Assembly: GCF_024347375.1 (NCBI RefSeq)
Contig: NZ_AP025471.1
Location: 930,001-994,000 of the forward strand
Reading direction: 5' to 3'
DNA: 64,000 nucleotides
Origin: Vibrio coralliirubri
Lineage (GTDB): Bacteria; Pseudomonadota; Gammaproteobacteria; Enterobacterales; Vibrionaceae
The translations under genes and the position numbers were made by a program. Below are positions 1-8,808 of the stretch, piece by piece (the stretch's first letter is position 1; each line of letters opens with the position of its first letter). The notes below the pieces were generated by a model, which worked only from the letters and a program-made list of their open reading frames with translations, did no database searches and was not told the origin of the DNA.

Positions 1-289
1 TCGCAGTTAACGCTATGTTCATTTGAGACCAAGACTCGATTCACGCCGTTTGATTTATAGCCCACATTAAGTTGCTAACGATAATTTGTGATTAATCATA
101 AACTAATCGTTATCGACGTTATGAATACTAATATTTCACTCAAGAATCTCTGCTCATAGTCGTTACACTATTTAATCATTGATACTTTCACCATTTGTGT
201 TTGTATCTTTCGTTGCATGAATCACACTGACAACCCAATAGTTTGTCATTTGCAGTCTGTTAAAAGTAGTAACCAACAAAAGGCATCTC
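1..289. other. Gene-free upstream region
   Basis: I see no credible gene here. The stretch is AT-rich and lies upstream of the GGDEF-EAL gene at 290. It carries one nested dyad (76-112), described separately. A reading frame on the minus strand (172-420) runs into the opposite strand of the EAL gene and looks like a shadow. Confidence 0.5.
76..112. repeat. Nested inverted repeat, operator-like
   Basis: TAACGAT at 76-82 is repeated inverted as ATCGTTA at 106-112. Near the centre lies the perfect palindrome TGATTAATCA at 89-98. The arrangement suggests a regulator binding site about 180 bp upstream of the GGDEF-EAL gene. No regulator can be named. Confidence 0.35.
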
Positions 290-2584
290 ATGGCTCTATT
301 TAAGAAAAATATCTGGTCGCTGTACGCGTTTATCGTACTACTGACCCTGATACTTTTCGCGGCGTTGGGAATAACAAACTGGAAAGCGAACAGAGACGAC
401 TTCATAGAGCAGCAGCACATTCAGGTTGAGCTTTTTTCTAGCTCCGTCAACTCACTGCTGACCAGTCAAGAAGCCTTGTTAGAAGTAGTCGGCCATCAAC
501 TGGCTCAACAGTCTGATTTCACACGTACTGCGTCTATCCAAATTAGGCCAATTTTAGACAAGCTACTTGAGACTCACCCTGCGATAGCAGCGTTTGGCTT
601 GTTGAACACCGGCGGTGATTACCTCTCGATCAGCTCAAATCTCGAACTTGCGAATCAAAGGAACTTGCTGCAATACGCGCCAACAAGAGACTCCTTTTTA
701 GACGCCCTATCAAGCAGTAGCATGGTGCTTGGCCGTACCTATTTTCAAGAATCGTTGAATAGCTTGGTTATCCCGCTGAGAAAATCCATTTCAATCGATG
801 GCAAGAAAACCGATGCAGTAATGACCGCAGGGCTACGATTAGACGCCACGATCGTATTTGAAAATAATGCTCACGCCGGAAGTTTCAATACACTAAGCCT
901 GATCCGAAAAGACAGCTATCGCCAATTTTATTCGAGTGATATCGAATCTGAGAGTGCGTATTCCTCTCCAGTAGGCAAAGATGTCATACAGCGTATTGCA
1001 AGTATCTTTACCGACCACTTCGGAATTAGCGTGCAAGAAGCGATGAATGGGCAAGAAACCTACTCTTTTGTCGTCGACGATGAACAATACCACTCTTTAA
1101 TGAGCGCGAAATACATCCCAAACTACAAATTATGGGTGGTAGGACGTACCGACCTAACTCACGTCGATAGTATATTCATACAAGAATTCAGCATTCTTTT
1201 CGTTGCCTTTATTTTTCTTCAGTTTGGTTTCTACTTTTTGGTTAAGTCGATTGCCAAAAATGAACAACGCACTCGTAGCCAACTCATTTATCAGGCGAAC
1301 CATGACCCTTTAACCTCTCTGCCAAACCGTTTGTACATGCGTAGAAACATTGGCAAATGGATTGACGATGAGTCAGAGCCATTTTCGCTATTATTTATCG
1401 ATATCGATAACTTTAAATGCGTCAATGACACCCACGGGCATGACTTTGGAGACAAGGTTCTCAAACAGATCGCTTTGCGTTTGATGAGGTTCCGATCTCG
1501 CCTCAGCCTATTGGTACGTGAATCCAGTGATGAGTTTTTGTTCTTAACGCCCTTGTCGAATCAAGCTGAAATTAAACGACTCGCCAAGCGCATTATTGAA
1601 GTGCTTTCTCAACCTTATGAAGTTGAAAGCGCTCAGTTTTTGTTAGGTTGCAGCATCGGCGTAGCACGTTTCCCTGAACACGGAAAAGATCTGGATAGCC
1701 TGTTACGTTCTGCCGATATTTCGATGTACAAAGCGAAACAGCAGCAAAACTCGTACAGTATTTTCACAACGGAAATGCAAGACGCGCACCTCTACAAAAT
1801 GAAAGTAGAACAAAGGCTACGCATCGCTATTGAGAAACAAACACTGTTCATGGTTTTCCAACCACTGGTTCGTGCAAATGAGAGTATTCACGGTGTAGAA
1901 GCACTCGTTCGCTGGATTGATGACGAATTGGGTTTTGTTCCGCCAGATGTCTTTATACCGATAGCTGAGAGCACAGGCTTAATGCAAAAGCTGGGTACTT
2001 TTATTATTGAGTCCAGCATTATGCAGATCGCCCACTTGCACCGAACAACAGAACAAAAGATCGGGCTGTCGATCAACATATCAGTGCGTCAGTTTTCTCA
2101 TCAATCCTTCTCTGAGCACTTGTTCGCGACACTAGAAAAGTATCAACTCTCTCCTAGCTGTTTAACGCTAGAAATTACGGAGAGCTTGTTCATTGAAGAT
2201 GTGACTTTAGTGAAACCGACTTTTGAAGCCCTCAAAGAGAAGAATATAAAGATCTCTCTAGATGATTTCGGGACAGGCTATTCATCACTAAGCATGTTGA
2301 AAGCACTGCCTATCGATGAGCTTAAAATCGATAAGAGCTTTATTGAGAACATTGCTGTCGACCAGCAATCACTCACAATGGTGCAAAACATCATCGCAAT
2401 CGGTAAGAACTTCGGCATGGTGGTATTAGCAGAAGGCGTAGAATCGAACGAGCACTTCGCAATTCTAAAGGCATGTGGATGTGACTTGATGCAAGGCTAT
2501 TACTTCTCTCGCCCTATTCCTTATGATGAGCTGGCTGCTCACCTAAACCAGCAAGTGACCGAGCACGCGGAATGTTCTGTTTAA
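290..2584 (+). CDS. Membrane c-di-GMP phosphodiesterase with degenerate GGDEF and intact EAL domain
   Basis: Inner-membrane protein of 764 residues. A TM segment lies at about 9-29 and another at about 302-322; the intervening ~270 residues form a periplasmic sensor domain, probably of the Cache type. The GGDEF domain follows (about 335-490), but its signature is SSDEF at 412-416, so cyclase activity is doubtful. The EAL domain (about 510-755) keeps EAL at 537-539 and the later motifs DDFGTGYSS, KIDKSF and AEGVES. From family knowledge this predicts a phosphodiesterase that hydrolyses c-di-GMP, with the GGDEF part perhaps a GTP-sensing regulatory module. An AAAGG ribosome site precedes the ATG. 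It is monocistronic, ending at a shared terminator. Confidence 0.88.
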   Translation: MALFKKNIWSLYAFIVLLTLILFAALGITNWKANRDDFIEQQHIQVELFSSSVNSLLTSQEALLEVVGHQLAQQSDFTRTASIQIRPILDKLLETHPAIAAFGLLNTGGDYLSISSNLELANQRNLLQYAPTRDSFLDALSSSSMVLGRTYFQESLNSLVIPLRKSISIDGKKTDAVMTAGLRLDATIVFENNAHAGSFNTLSLIRKDSYRQFYSSDIESESAYSSPVGKDVIQRIASIFTDHFGISVQEAMNGQETYSFVVDDEQYHSLMSAKYIPNYKLWVVGRTDLTHVDSIFIQEFSILFVAFIFLQFGFYFLVKSIAKNEQRTRSQLIYQANHDPLTSLPNRLYMRRNIGKWIDDESEPFSLLFIDIDNFKCVNDTHGHDFGDKVLKQIALRLMRFRSRLSLLVRESSDEFLFLTPLSNQAEIKRLAKRIIEVLSQPYEVESAQFLLGCSIGVARFPEHGKDLDSLLRSADISMYKAKQQQNSYSIFTTEMQDAHLYKMKVEQRLRIAIEKQTLFMVFQPLVRANESIHGVEALVRWIDDELGFVPPDVFIPIAESTGLMQKLGTFIIESSIMQIAHLHRTTEQKIGLSINISVRQFSHQSFSEHLFATLEKYQLSPSCLTLEITESLFIEDVTLVKPTFEALKEKNIKISLDDFGTGYSSLSMLKALPIDELKIDKSFIENIAVDQQSLTMVQNIIAIGKNFGMVVLAEGVESNEHFAILKACGCDLMQGYYFSRPIPYDELAAHLNQQVTEHAECSV

Positions 2585-2609
2585 GAACGTGAGTTAAATA
2601 GACGAGCTA

Positions 2610-2641
2610 AATAAGGTAGGTGGATAAACACCTACCTTATT
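2610..2641. terminator. Bidirectional terminator between EAL gene and chitinase
   Basis: A perfect 13-bp stem (2610-2622 with 2629-2641) and a 6-nt loop gataaa sit between the two convergent genes. The arms begin with AATAAGG and end with CCTTATT, so both strands carry an A-rich side and a T-rich tail. Confidence 0.85.
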
Positions 2642-2662
2642 TTCTAGATATTTTCTGATGGG

Positions 2663-4030
2663 TTATTTATTCATTTCGCTATGCATAACATCGATCAACT
2701 GTCCGGAAGGATCTCCTGATAATTCCCAAGTAAAAATGCCGCCTAGGTCTGATTTCTTCGCCCATTCTGCCTTTGCTTTAATAGAGCGCTGATCTTCAAA
2801 AGAAATGAATACTTTTTTATCTGGGTTCCACAAATAAGGTGCTTGAGCTTGCTCGTCATACTTGTACTCATAACCTTGTTTGCTGCTGTAGTTATTCATA
2901 AGGTCCCAGAACATAAAGTAACCGTTTTCACCGGTACCAAACTGCGCTCCTTGTTCAGAAACTAGGTCACCTTTAGGCAGCTCTCCAGCAAAGTCTTTTG
3001 TACCTTGCCAGCCTCGACCATAAAAAGCTGCCCCGATCACAAGCTTCTCGCTAGGAATACCTTGCTCTATCATCTGATTAATGAAGACGTCAGCTCCCAT
3101 TCCCCACCAACTACGCTCGGTGGCATGTAAGTTTGTTGTGTGACCTGTTTGAGTTCCCCAGCCTCCGAGGAAGTCATACGTCATCGCAAACATATTCGTC
3201 AAATATGGGCTGGCTGCGTTCCAATCTATTTGGGCTGCCTTAGTACCAACACCGACAGCCGTTGAAAGCTCGTAATCTCTTTGAGTCGTCTTTGATAGAG
3301 CGTCCAAATCACTTCTGATTGTTTTTACTAAAAGTGTGAAAGCTTCACGCTCTTGCGCTTTCTGCTCATCCGTTAGTTTAGTCTCTGGGTTCCAAGGCGA
3401 AGTGGTTAAGCCGCCGCCTCCTGGGTATTCCCAATCAAGATCAATACCATCAAAGAAGTCATATTTTTGGATCAACTCAACAGCAGTTTTTGAAAAATGC
3501 GCAATGGCTTTAGGATCTTTCGCCATCGCATGGAAAGGTTCAGACATTGTCCATCCACCAAATGATGGCAAGATTTTGATATTTTGATTGTCGGCCTTCA
3601 ATTGAGCTAACTGGGCAAAGTGACCTTTATAGGCGACATCAACATCCACGTCTCCGAAATCGACTTCTAACGCAGCTTCTTTATCCACAATAATCGCGGT
3701 ATATGGTTGTTTGTCTGCACATTGCTGCTGAATTTGTTTTTGGACGGGCTCACCAGCACCGCTATGAGGACCACACATGCTCAAGAAGGCGTAAATAATA
3801 TGTGAGAGCTTGTCTGCAGGTATGTCGTCAACGGTATAAGGGTTGTCTTTATTCAGATATTGCCAATCCGCAAAATACCCTGCGACGACTTTATCATCGG
3901 CATGTGCTGTAGGTGTGAGCATACAAGCTGCGGCTATTGAGCTAAGCCCAAAGATAGAAATAGATTTAAAGATAGAACTTGATTGGTCACTGTTGCTAGA
4001 AATAGCGTGTGTGATAAATGACAGTTTCAT
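2663..4030 (-). CDS. Secreted GH18 chitinase, catalytic domain only
   Basis: Glycoside hydrolase family 18 enzyme of 455 residues that should cleave beta-1,4-N-acetylglucosamine chains. The catalytic signature DGIDLDWE lies at residues 194-201, with E201 as the acid. The N-terminus has a hydrophobic stretch and an Ala-X-Ala-like end near residue 44, consistent with a rather long signal peptide. The C-terminal half has the aromatic-rich sequence and the MTYDF and FTWELSGD motifs typical of bacterial chitinases. No chitin-binding or fibronectin domain follows, so it is a compact enzyme perhaps aimed at soluble oligomers. The start is supported by AAAGGAGA just upstream of the ATG. Chitin use is a general Vibrio trait. 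Confidence 0.92.
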   Translation of the reverse strand: MKLSFITHAISSNSDQSSSIFKSISIFGLSSIAAACMLTPTAHADDKVVAGYFADWQYLNKDNPYTVDDIPADKLSHIIYAFLSMCGPHSGAGEPVQKQIQQQCADKQPYTAIIVDKEAALEVDFGDVDVDVAYKGHFAQLAQLKADNQNIKILPSFGGWTMSEPFHAMAKDPKAIAHFSKTAVELIQKYDFFDGIDLDWEYPGGGGLTTSPWNPETKLTDEQKAQEREAFTLLVKTIRSDLDALSKTTQRDYELSTAVGVGTKAAQIDWNAASPYLTNMFAMTYDFLGGWGTQTGHTTNLHATERSWWGMGADVFINQMIEQGIPSEKLVIGAAFYGRGWQGTKDFAGELPKGDLVSEQGAQFGTGENGYFMFWDLMNNYSSKQGYEYKYDEQAQAPYLWNPDKKVFISFEDQRSIKAKAEWAKKSDLGGIFTWELSGDPSGQLIDVMHSEMNK

Positions 4031-4090
4031 AATTATCTCCTTTAGTGTGGCTTAACATTAAAGAGTGATAATTCTTTCAACCGCTGAACA

Positions 4091-4182
4091 AATTCACTAT
4101 TCGAGTCATATCTAATAGTTATCCCCCTTATTGCACTGGTTTCATTAGGGAGGAATTGCCATGATTACTCAAATAGTGAATT
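4091..4182. repeat. Long-spaced inverted repeat
   Basis: AATTCACTATTCGAG (4091-4105) and CTCAAATAGTGAATT (4168-4182) are inverted copies matching at 14 of 15 positions, separated by 62 bp. They lie between the chitinase start and the SorC-type regulator end. Inside the right arm a 24-codon frame (4161-4235, plus strand) has a very good GGGAGGA ribosome site, but it overlaps the regulator antisense and I do not call it a gene. Confidence 0.45.
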
Positions 4183-4200
4183 CAACGAAGCACAAATATC

Positions 4201-5208
4201 TTACGATTCACTGCCGTTTGGTTTATTCACGCTAAGTTGTTCATCCAAGTTAAGTACCGTTAAAGCATTACTTACGCTTGTTGCGATCACGTCTACCACG
4301 CCTGTTCTTAGTGCACCTAACAAAGCGAGAGGTTTACTGTTCTCTGCTGCAATGGCAATGACTTCTGCTATTGGCCGGAATTCTTCCAAGGCCAAACCAA
4401 TTACACGATCACTCATTACTGTGTTTGCTGTTTTACCGTGAACATCGAAAAAGTCATAACCAGCAAAGTCACCGACGACACCTTGTAATAGACGAGATTG
4501 AACAACCTCACCTGCGGTAAACCAACCTAAGTCGACCATATAACTGTTTTCACTCATATCACCGATACCGACTAATGCAACATCGGCTTTTCGAGCGAGA
4601 TCTAGGGTCTGCTTAACGGTGCTGTTTTCCATGAATGCGGTTTTTTGCGCTTTATTCTCGGCATAAGCAGGCGCGTACAAGGTTTCAGAAGATCCACCGT
4701 ACTTTTTGGCTAACTGCCTGCATATATGGTCGGCATTAAACATACCACCTCTTGGGTGAATACCGCCGATACCACACACGAATTTGCAGTCTCGTGGCGT
4801 AATGACACCAGTGTGGTGAGCAACAGACGATACGTTTCGCCCTTGTCCTACTGTCACCACCATGCCGTTTTTCAGTGTACTGGTAAGATAGTTAGACACT
4901 AAACCAGCAACCTGTAATCGCTGCTTCTCTTCATTTGGTTGATCTAGTGCCACAAGTGCTCGCTTCACACCAAATCGTTCGATCAAACGTTGCTCGATCT
5001 TCGCACTAAAGACAGGGTGGTATTTCACGGTTATCTCAACAATGCCCTCATCTCTGGCTTGCTTGAGCATTCGACCAACCTTTGCACGAGAGATAGAGTA
5101 CTTTTTAGATATCTCTTCTTGCGTGGCACCATCTTGATAATAAGCAACCGCTACTTCAGTGAGGAGATCAGTGTTTTCTTCGGAAACATCTTGGATATTC
5201 TTACTCAT
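4201..5208 (-). CDS. SorC/DeoR-family sugar-binding transcriptional regulator
   Basis: Cytoplasmic regulator of 335 residues. An N-terminal helix-turn-helix (about 25-60, with GATQEEISKKYSISRAKVGR) is followed by the SorC effector domain (about 70-330) with GQGRNV, CGIGG and GIGDMSEN motifs, which in the family bind phosphorylated sugars. It is divergent from talB and tkt, and the 459-bp gap carries five copies of a dyad motif. I infer that it controls these pentose-phosphate genes and itself, with a sugar phosphate as inducer. The effector cannot be read from sequence. Confidence 0.9.
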   Translation of the reverse strand: MSKNIQDVSEENTDLLTEVAVAYYQDGATQEEISKKYSISRAKVGRMLKQARDEGIVEITVKYHPVFSAKIEQRLIERFGVKRALVALDQPNEEKQRLQVAGLVSNYLTSTLKNGMVVTVGQGRNVSSVAHHTGVITPRDCKFVCGIGGIHPRGGMFNADHICRQLAKKYGGSSETLYAPAYAENKAQKTAFMENSTVKQTLDLARKADVALVGIGDMSENSYMVDLGWFTAGEVVQSRLLQGVVGDFAGYDFFDVHGKTANTVMSDRVIGLALEEFRPIAEVIAIAAENSKPLALLGALRTGVVDVIATSVSNALTVLNLDEQLSVNKPNGSES

Positions 5209-5251
5209 ATATCACTCAACCAATATTTAACAATTATTTTACCTGCTTGAA

Positions 5252-5536
5252 GAACAAATGTTCGATGCTTAAGCAAGTGATACACAAGTTTACACCCCGA
5301 ACATATGTAACAGCAAGGTACATTTGCTCATCGTCATAACCATGGTTTTGTTGTTGATTAATTCACCTCACTTTGCTCGTTAAACGTTTGCTTGCATACC
5401 CCATGATTACTAGAGCGAAATATATTTGACTGAAGTCACCATACAGCACTATTTACCGTTGACTTTGGGGCTAGATCGGATAAATATGGCTACATCATTT
5501 ACTCATCGAGCGATCAAATGTTCTGTGCAAATGTTC
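5252..5536. promoter_or_regulatory. Cluster of SorC-type operator candidates
   Basis: Five sites fit GAACA-N2-TGTTC. They are GAACAAATGTTC (5252-5263, perfect arms), GAACATATGTAA (5299-5310), GTACATTTGCTC (5318-5329), GATCAAATGTTC (5512-5523) and GTGCAAATGTTC (5525-5536). Three lie near the regulator start and two lie just downstream of the likely talB promoter. That placement would suit autoregulation and repression of talB. Assignment to the neighbouring regulator is inference. Confidence 0.6.
5426..5487 (+). promoter_or_regulatory. Candidate talB promoters
   Basis: Two sigma-70-like pairs are visible. One is TTGACT at 5426-5431 with TATTTA at 5450-5455 (18-bp spacer). The other is TTGACT at 5459-5464 with TAAATA at 5481-5486 (16-bp spacer). 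The second would start transcription about 20 bp before the downstream operator pair (5512-5536). Confidence 0.5.
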
Positions 5537-5667
5537 GTTCGGAGAAAAATTTAAATTAATGTAAGTTTGGCTCACTGGTACAACCATTGAGAACTTCATT
5601 AGTTAGCTTGCAAATGCCCACACCTCTCCCATTAACGAGGTGTTATGCGATACATAGGATGATCAAA

Positions 5668-6618
5668 ATGAGCAATAAATTAGAGCAACTTCGTAAACTA
5701 ACAACTGTTGTAGCTGACACTGGCGATATCGAAGCTATCAGCAAGTACACTCCTGAAGATGCAACAACTAACCCATCTCTAATTCTTAAAGCTGCTCAAA
5801 TTGCTGAGTACGCTCCTCTAATCGATGCTTCTATCGAATACGCAAAAGCGCAAAGCGGTGATAAAGCACAGCAAGTTCAAGATACTTGCGACATGCTTAA
5901 CGTGAACATCGGTAAAGAAATCCTGAAAGTTGTACCTGGCCGTATCTCTACTGAAGTAGATGCTCGTCTTTCTTACGACATGGAAGGCAGCGTTGCTAAA
6001 GCTCGTCAACTTATCAAAATGTACAACGACGCTGGCATCACTAACGACCGTATCCTTATCAAACTGGCTTCTACTTGGGAAGGCATCCGTGCTGCTGAAA
6101 TCCTAGAGAAAGAAGGCATCAACTGTAACCTAACGCTTCTATTCTCTTTCGCTCAAGCTCGTGCTTGTGCTGAAGCTGGCGTATTCCTAATCTCTCCTTT
6201 CGTAGGTCGCATCATGGACTGGTACAAAGCGAAAGAAGGTCGTGATTTCGAAGCTTCAGAAGATCCAGGTGTAATCTCTGTTTCAGATATCTACAACTAC
6301 TACAAAGACCACGGTTACAAAACTGTTGTTATGGGCGCAAGCTTCCGTAACATCGGCGAGATCCTAGAACTTGCTGGTTGTGACCGTCTAACTATCGCTC
6401 CTCAACTTCTAGCTGACCTAGAAGCTGCAGAAGGCGAAGTAGTAGAGAAGCTTATCGACTCTAACGGTACTAAAGAGCGTCCAGCAGCGATGACTCACGC
6501 TGAGTTCCTATGGGACCACAACCAAGATGCAATGGCTGTTGAGAAACTGGCTGAAGGCATCCGCAACTTCGCCGTTGACCAAGGCAAACTAGAAGACATG
6601 ATCGCAGCTAAGCTGTAA
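5668..6618 (+). CDS. talB: Transaldolase
   Basis: Cytoplasmic enzyme of the non-oxidative pentose-phosphate pathway. It transfers a dihydroxyacetone unit from sedoheptulose 7-phosphate to glyceraldehyde 3-phosphate. The product is 316 residues, the length of the TalB family. The Schiff-base lysine is K132 in [12 protein letters not shown], and the motifs [11 protein letters not shown] and [12 protein letters not shown] are present. The frame is open 27 codons further upstream, but family alignment and the AGGAT site favour the ATG at 5668. Codon use is strongly biased, as in highly expressed genes. It is followed by tkt after a short hairpin. Confidence 0.97.
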   Translation: MSNKLEQLRKLTTVVADTGDIEAISKYTPEDATTNPSLILKAAQIAEYAPLIDASIEYAKAQSGDKAQQVQDTCDMLNVNIGKEILKVVPGRISTEVDARLSYDMEGSVAKARQLIKMYNDAGITNDRILIKLASTWEGIRAAEILEKEGINCNLTLLFSFAQARACAEAGVFLISPFVGRIMDWYKAKEGRDFEASEDPGVISVSDIYNYYKDHGYKTVVMGASFRNIGEILELAGCDRLTIAPQLLADLEAAEGEVVEKLIDSNGTKERPAAMTHAEFLWDHNQDAMAVEKLAEGIRNFAVDQGKLEDMIAAKL

Positions 6619-6639
6619 TCACTCTTACCAAATTCAAAT

Positions 6640-6660
6640 AGGGGAACGTTCAGTTCCCCT
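6640..6660 (+). terminator. Hairpin between talB and tkt
   Basis: AGGGGAAC (6640-6647) pairs with GTTCCCCT (6653-6660) across a 5-nt loop, followed by actttta. It may be a partial terminator or a processing/stability element that sets the talB to tkt ratio. Confidence 0.6.
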
Positions 6661-6705
6661 ACTTTTATCAATTTTGTTTTTCTTAATTTTTATTCGGAAG
6701 TTCTT

Positions 6706-8697
6706 ATGAATCGCAAACATCTAGCTAACGCTATTCGTGCTCTAAGCATGGACGGCGTACAACAAGCAAACTCTGGTCACCCAGGCGCACCTATGGGTAT
6801 GGCTGACATCGCTGAAGTACTTTGGCGTTCTCACCTAAACCACAACCCAGCAAACCCAGAGTGGGCTGACCGCGACCGTTTTATCCTGTCTAACGGCCAC
6901 GGCTCAATGCTGATTTACTCTCTGCTTCACCTAGCAGGTTACGAGCTTTCAATTGAAGATCTTAAGAACTTCCGTCAACTGCACTCTAAGACTCCAGGTC
7001 ACCCAGAGTACGGCTACGCACCAGGCATCGAAACAACGACTGGTCCTCTAGGTCAAGGCATCACTAACGCTGTTGGTATGGCTATGGCTGAGAAAGCGCT
7101 AGCTGCACAGTTCAACAAAGAAGGCCACGACATCGTAGACCACTACACTTATGCATTCATGGGTGATGGCTGTCTGATGGAAGGTATTTCTCACGAAGCA
7201 TGTTCTCTAGCAGGTACGCTTGGTCTTGGTAAGCTGGTTGCTTTCTGGGATGACAACGGTATCTCTATCGATGGCGAAGTTGAAGGTTGGTTCTCTGACG
7301 ATACACCTAAGCGTTTTGAAGCTTACGGCTGGCACGTAATCCCAGCGGTAGATGGACACAACTCTGACGCTATCAACGCAGCGATTGAAGCGGCTAAAGC
7401 AGACCCTCGCCCTACTCTAATCTGTACTAAAACAGTAATTGGCTTTGGTTCTCCAAACAAAGCAGGTACGCACGACTGTCACGGTGCACCACTAGGCGCT
7501 GAAGAAATTGCAGCAACACGTAAAGAATTAGGTTGGGAGCACGGTCCTTTTGAAATTCCGTCGGAAGTTTACTCAGAGTGGGATGCGAAAGAAGCAGGCG
7601 CAGCTAAGGAAGCAGCGTGGAACGAGAAACTTGCAGCTTATGAAGCAGCATACCCTGAGCTGGCAGCTGAATTCAAACGCCGCGTAAACGGTGACCTACC
7701 AGCTGAGTGGGAAGAGAAAGCATCGGCAATCATCGCTGATCTTCAAGCTAACCCAGCAAACATCGCATCACGTAAAGCATCTCAAAATGCTCTAGAAGCG
7801 TTCGGTGCTATGCTACCTGAATTCATGGGCGGCTCTGCTGACCTTGCGCCTTCTAACCTAACTATGTGGTCTGGTTCTAAGTCTCTTGAAGCAAACGACT
7901 TCTCTGGTAACTACATCCACTACGGTGTACGTGAATTCGGTATGACGGCTATCATGAACGGTATCGCTCTGCACGGTGGTTTCGTACCATACGGCGCAAC
8001 GTTCCTAATGTTCATGGAATACGCTCGTAACGCTATGCGTATGGCTGCTCTGATGAAAACTCAGAACATCCAAGTTTACACGCACGACTCTATCGGTCTT
8101 GGCGAAGATGGTCCAACTCACCAACCAGTTGAGCAGATCGCTTCTCTACGTCTGACTCCAAACATGAGCACATGGCGTCCATGTGACCAAGTTGAGTCTG
8201 CTGTTGCTTGGAAACTGGCAATCGAACGCAAAGATGGTCCTTCTGCACTTATCTTCTCTCGTCAAAACCTTGCACAGCAAGATCGTGACGCTGAGCAAGT
8301 AGCAAACATCGCTAAGGGTGGTTACATCCTGAAAGATTGCGCTGGTAAGCCAGAGCTAATCATCATTGCAACTGGTTCTGAAGTTGAGCTAGCGGTTAGC
8401 GCTGCGGCTGAACTAACAGCTGAAGGTAAAGCGGTACGCGTAGTATCTATGCCTGCAACTGACGCATTCGACAAGCAAGATGCGCAGTACCGCGAGTCTG
8501 TACTTCCATCTGACGTTACCGCACGTATCGCAGTAGAAGCTGGCATCGCTGACTTCTGGTACAAGTACGTTGGTTTCGGTGGCAAGATCATCGGTATGAC
8601 AACGTTCGGCGAATCTGCACCAGCAGGCGAGCTATTCAAGATGTTCGGTTTCACTACTGAAAACGTAGTAAACACAGCGAAAGAGCTTCTAGCTTAA
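6706..8697 (+). CDS. tkt: Transketolase
   Basis: Thiamin-diphosphate-dependent enzyme of 663 residues, the same length as E. coli TktA. It moves two-carbon ketol units between pentose-phosphate and glycolytic sugars. Visible motifs are SGHPGAPMG near the N-terminus, the ThDP-binding GDG...DDN segment ([13 protein letters not shown] to FWDDN), the catalytic-region [12 protein letters not shown], and the C-terminal domain. Codon bias is strong. It forms a unit with talB, and the thiamin salvage operon at 57-62 kb supplies its cofactor, though nothing in the sequence links their control. Confidence 0.97.
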   Translation: MNRKHLANAIRALSMDGVQQANSGHPGAPMGMADIAEVLWRSHLNHNPANPEWADRDRFILSNGHGSMLIYSLLHLAGYELSIEDLKNFRQLHSKTPGHPEYGYAPGIETTTGPLGQGITNAVGMAMAEKALAAQFNKEGHDIVDHYTYAFMGDGCLMEGISHEACSLAGTLGLGKLVAFWDDNGISIDGEVEGWFSDDTPKRFEAYGWHVIPAVDGHNSDAINAAIEAAKADPRPTLICTKTVIGFGSPNKAGTHDCHGAPLGAEEIAATRKELGWEHGPFEIPSEVYSEWDAKEAGAAKEAAWNEKLAAYEAAYPELAAEFKRRVNGDLPAEWEEKASAIIADLQANPANIASRKASQNALEAFGAMLPEFMGGSADLAPSNLTMWSGSKSLEANDFSGNYIHYGVREFGMTAIMNGIALHGGFVPYGATFLMFMEYARNAMRMAALMKTQNIQVYTHDSIGLGEDGPTHQPVEQIASLRLTPNMSTWRPCDQVESAVAWKLAIERKDGPSALIFSRQNLAQQDRDAEQVANIAKGGYILKDCAGKPELIIIATGSEVELAVSAAAELTAEGKAVRVVSMPATDAFDKQDAQYRESVLPSDVTARIAVEAGIADFWYKYVGFGGKIIGMTTFGESAPAGELFKMFGFTTENVVNTAKELLA

Positions 8698-8741
8698 TCT
8701 TGAATACATTGTCTTGCCCTTAAATGGGTTGATGCATACAG

Positions 8742-8774
8742 AAAGCCCCGCATGAAAATGCGGGGCTTTTTTTG
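8742..8774. terminator. Strong intrinsic terminator after tkt
   Basis: AAAGCCCCGCAT pairs with ATGCGGGGCTTT around a short loop and is followed by a run of T on the plus strand. The A-rich left flank could also serve the convergent chemoreceptor gene. Confidence 0.92.
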
Positions 8775-8808
8775 TCACTTATTTCTCATTCGAGTTTGAA
8801 TCTAACGG

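Noticed and set aside
172..420. Minus-strand frame of 82 codons at the left edge
   Set aside because: It overlaps the start of the EAL gene antisense and shows no ribosome site or family resemblance.
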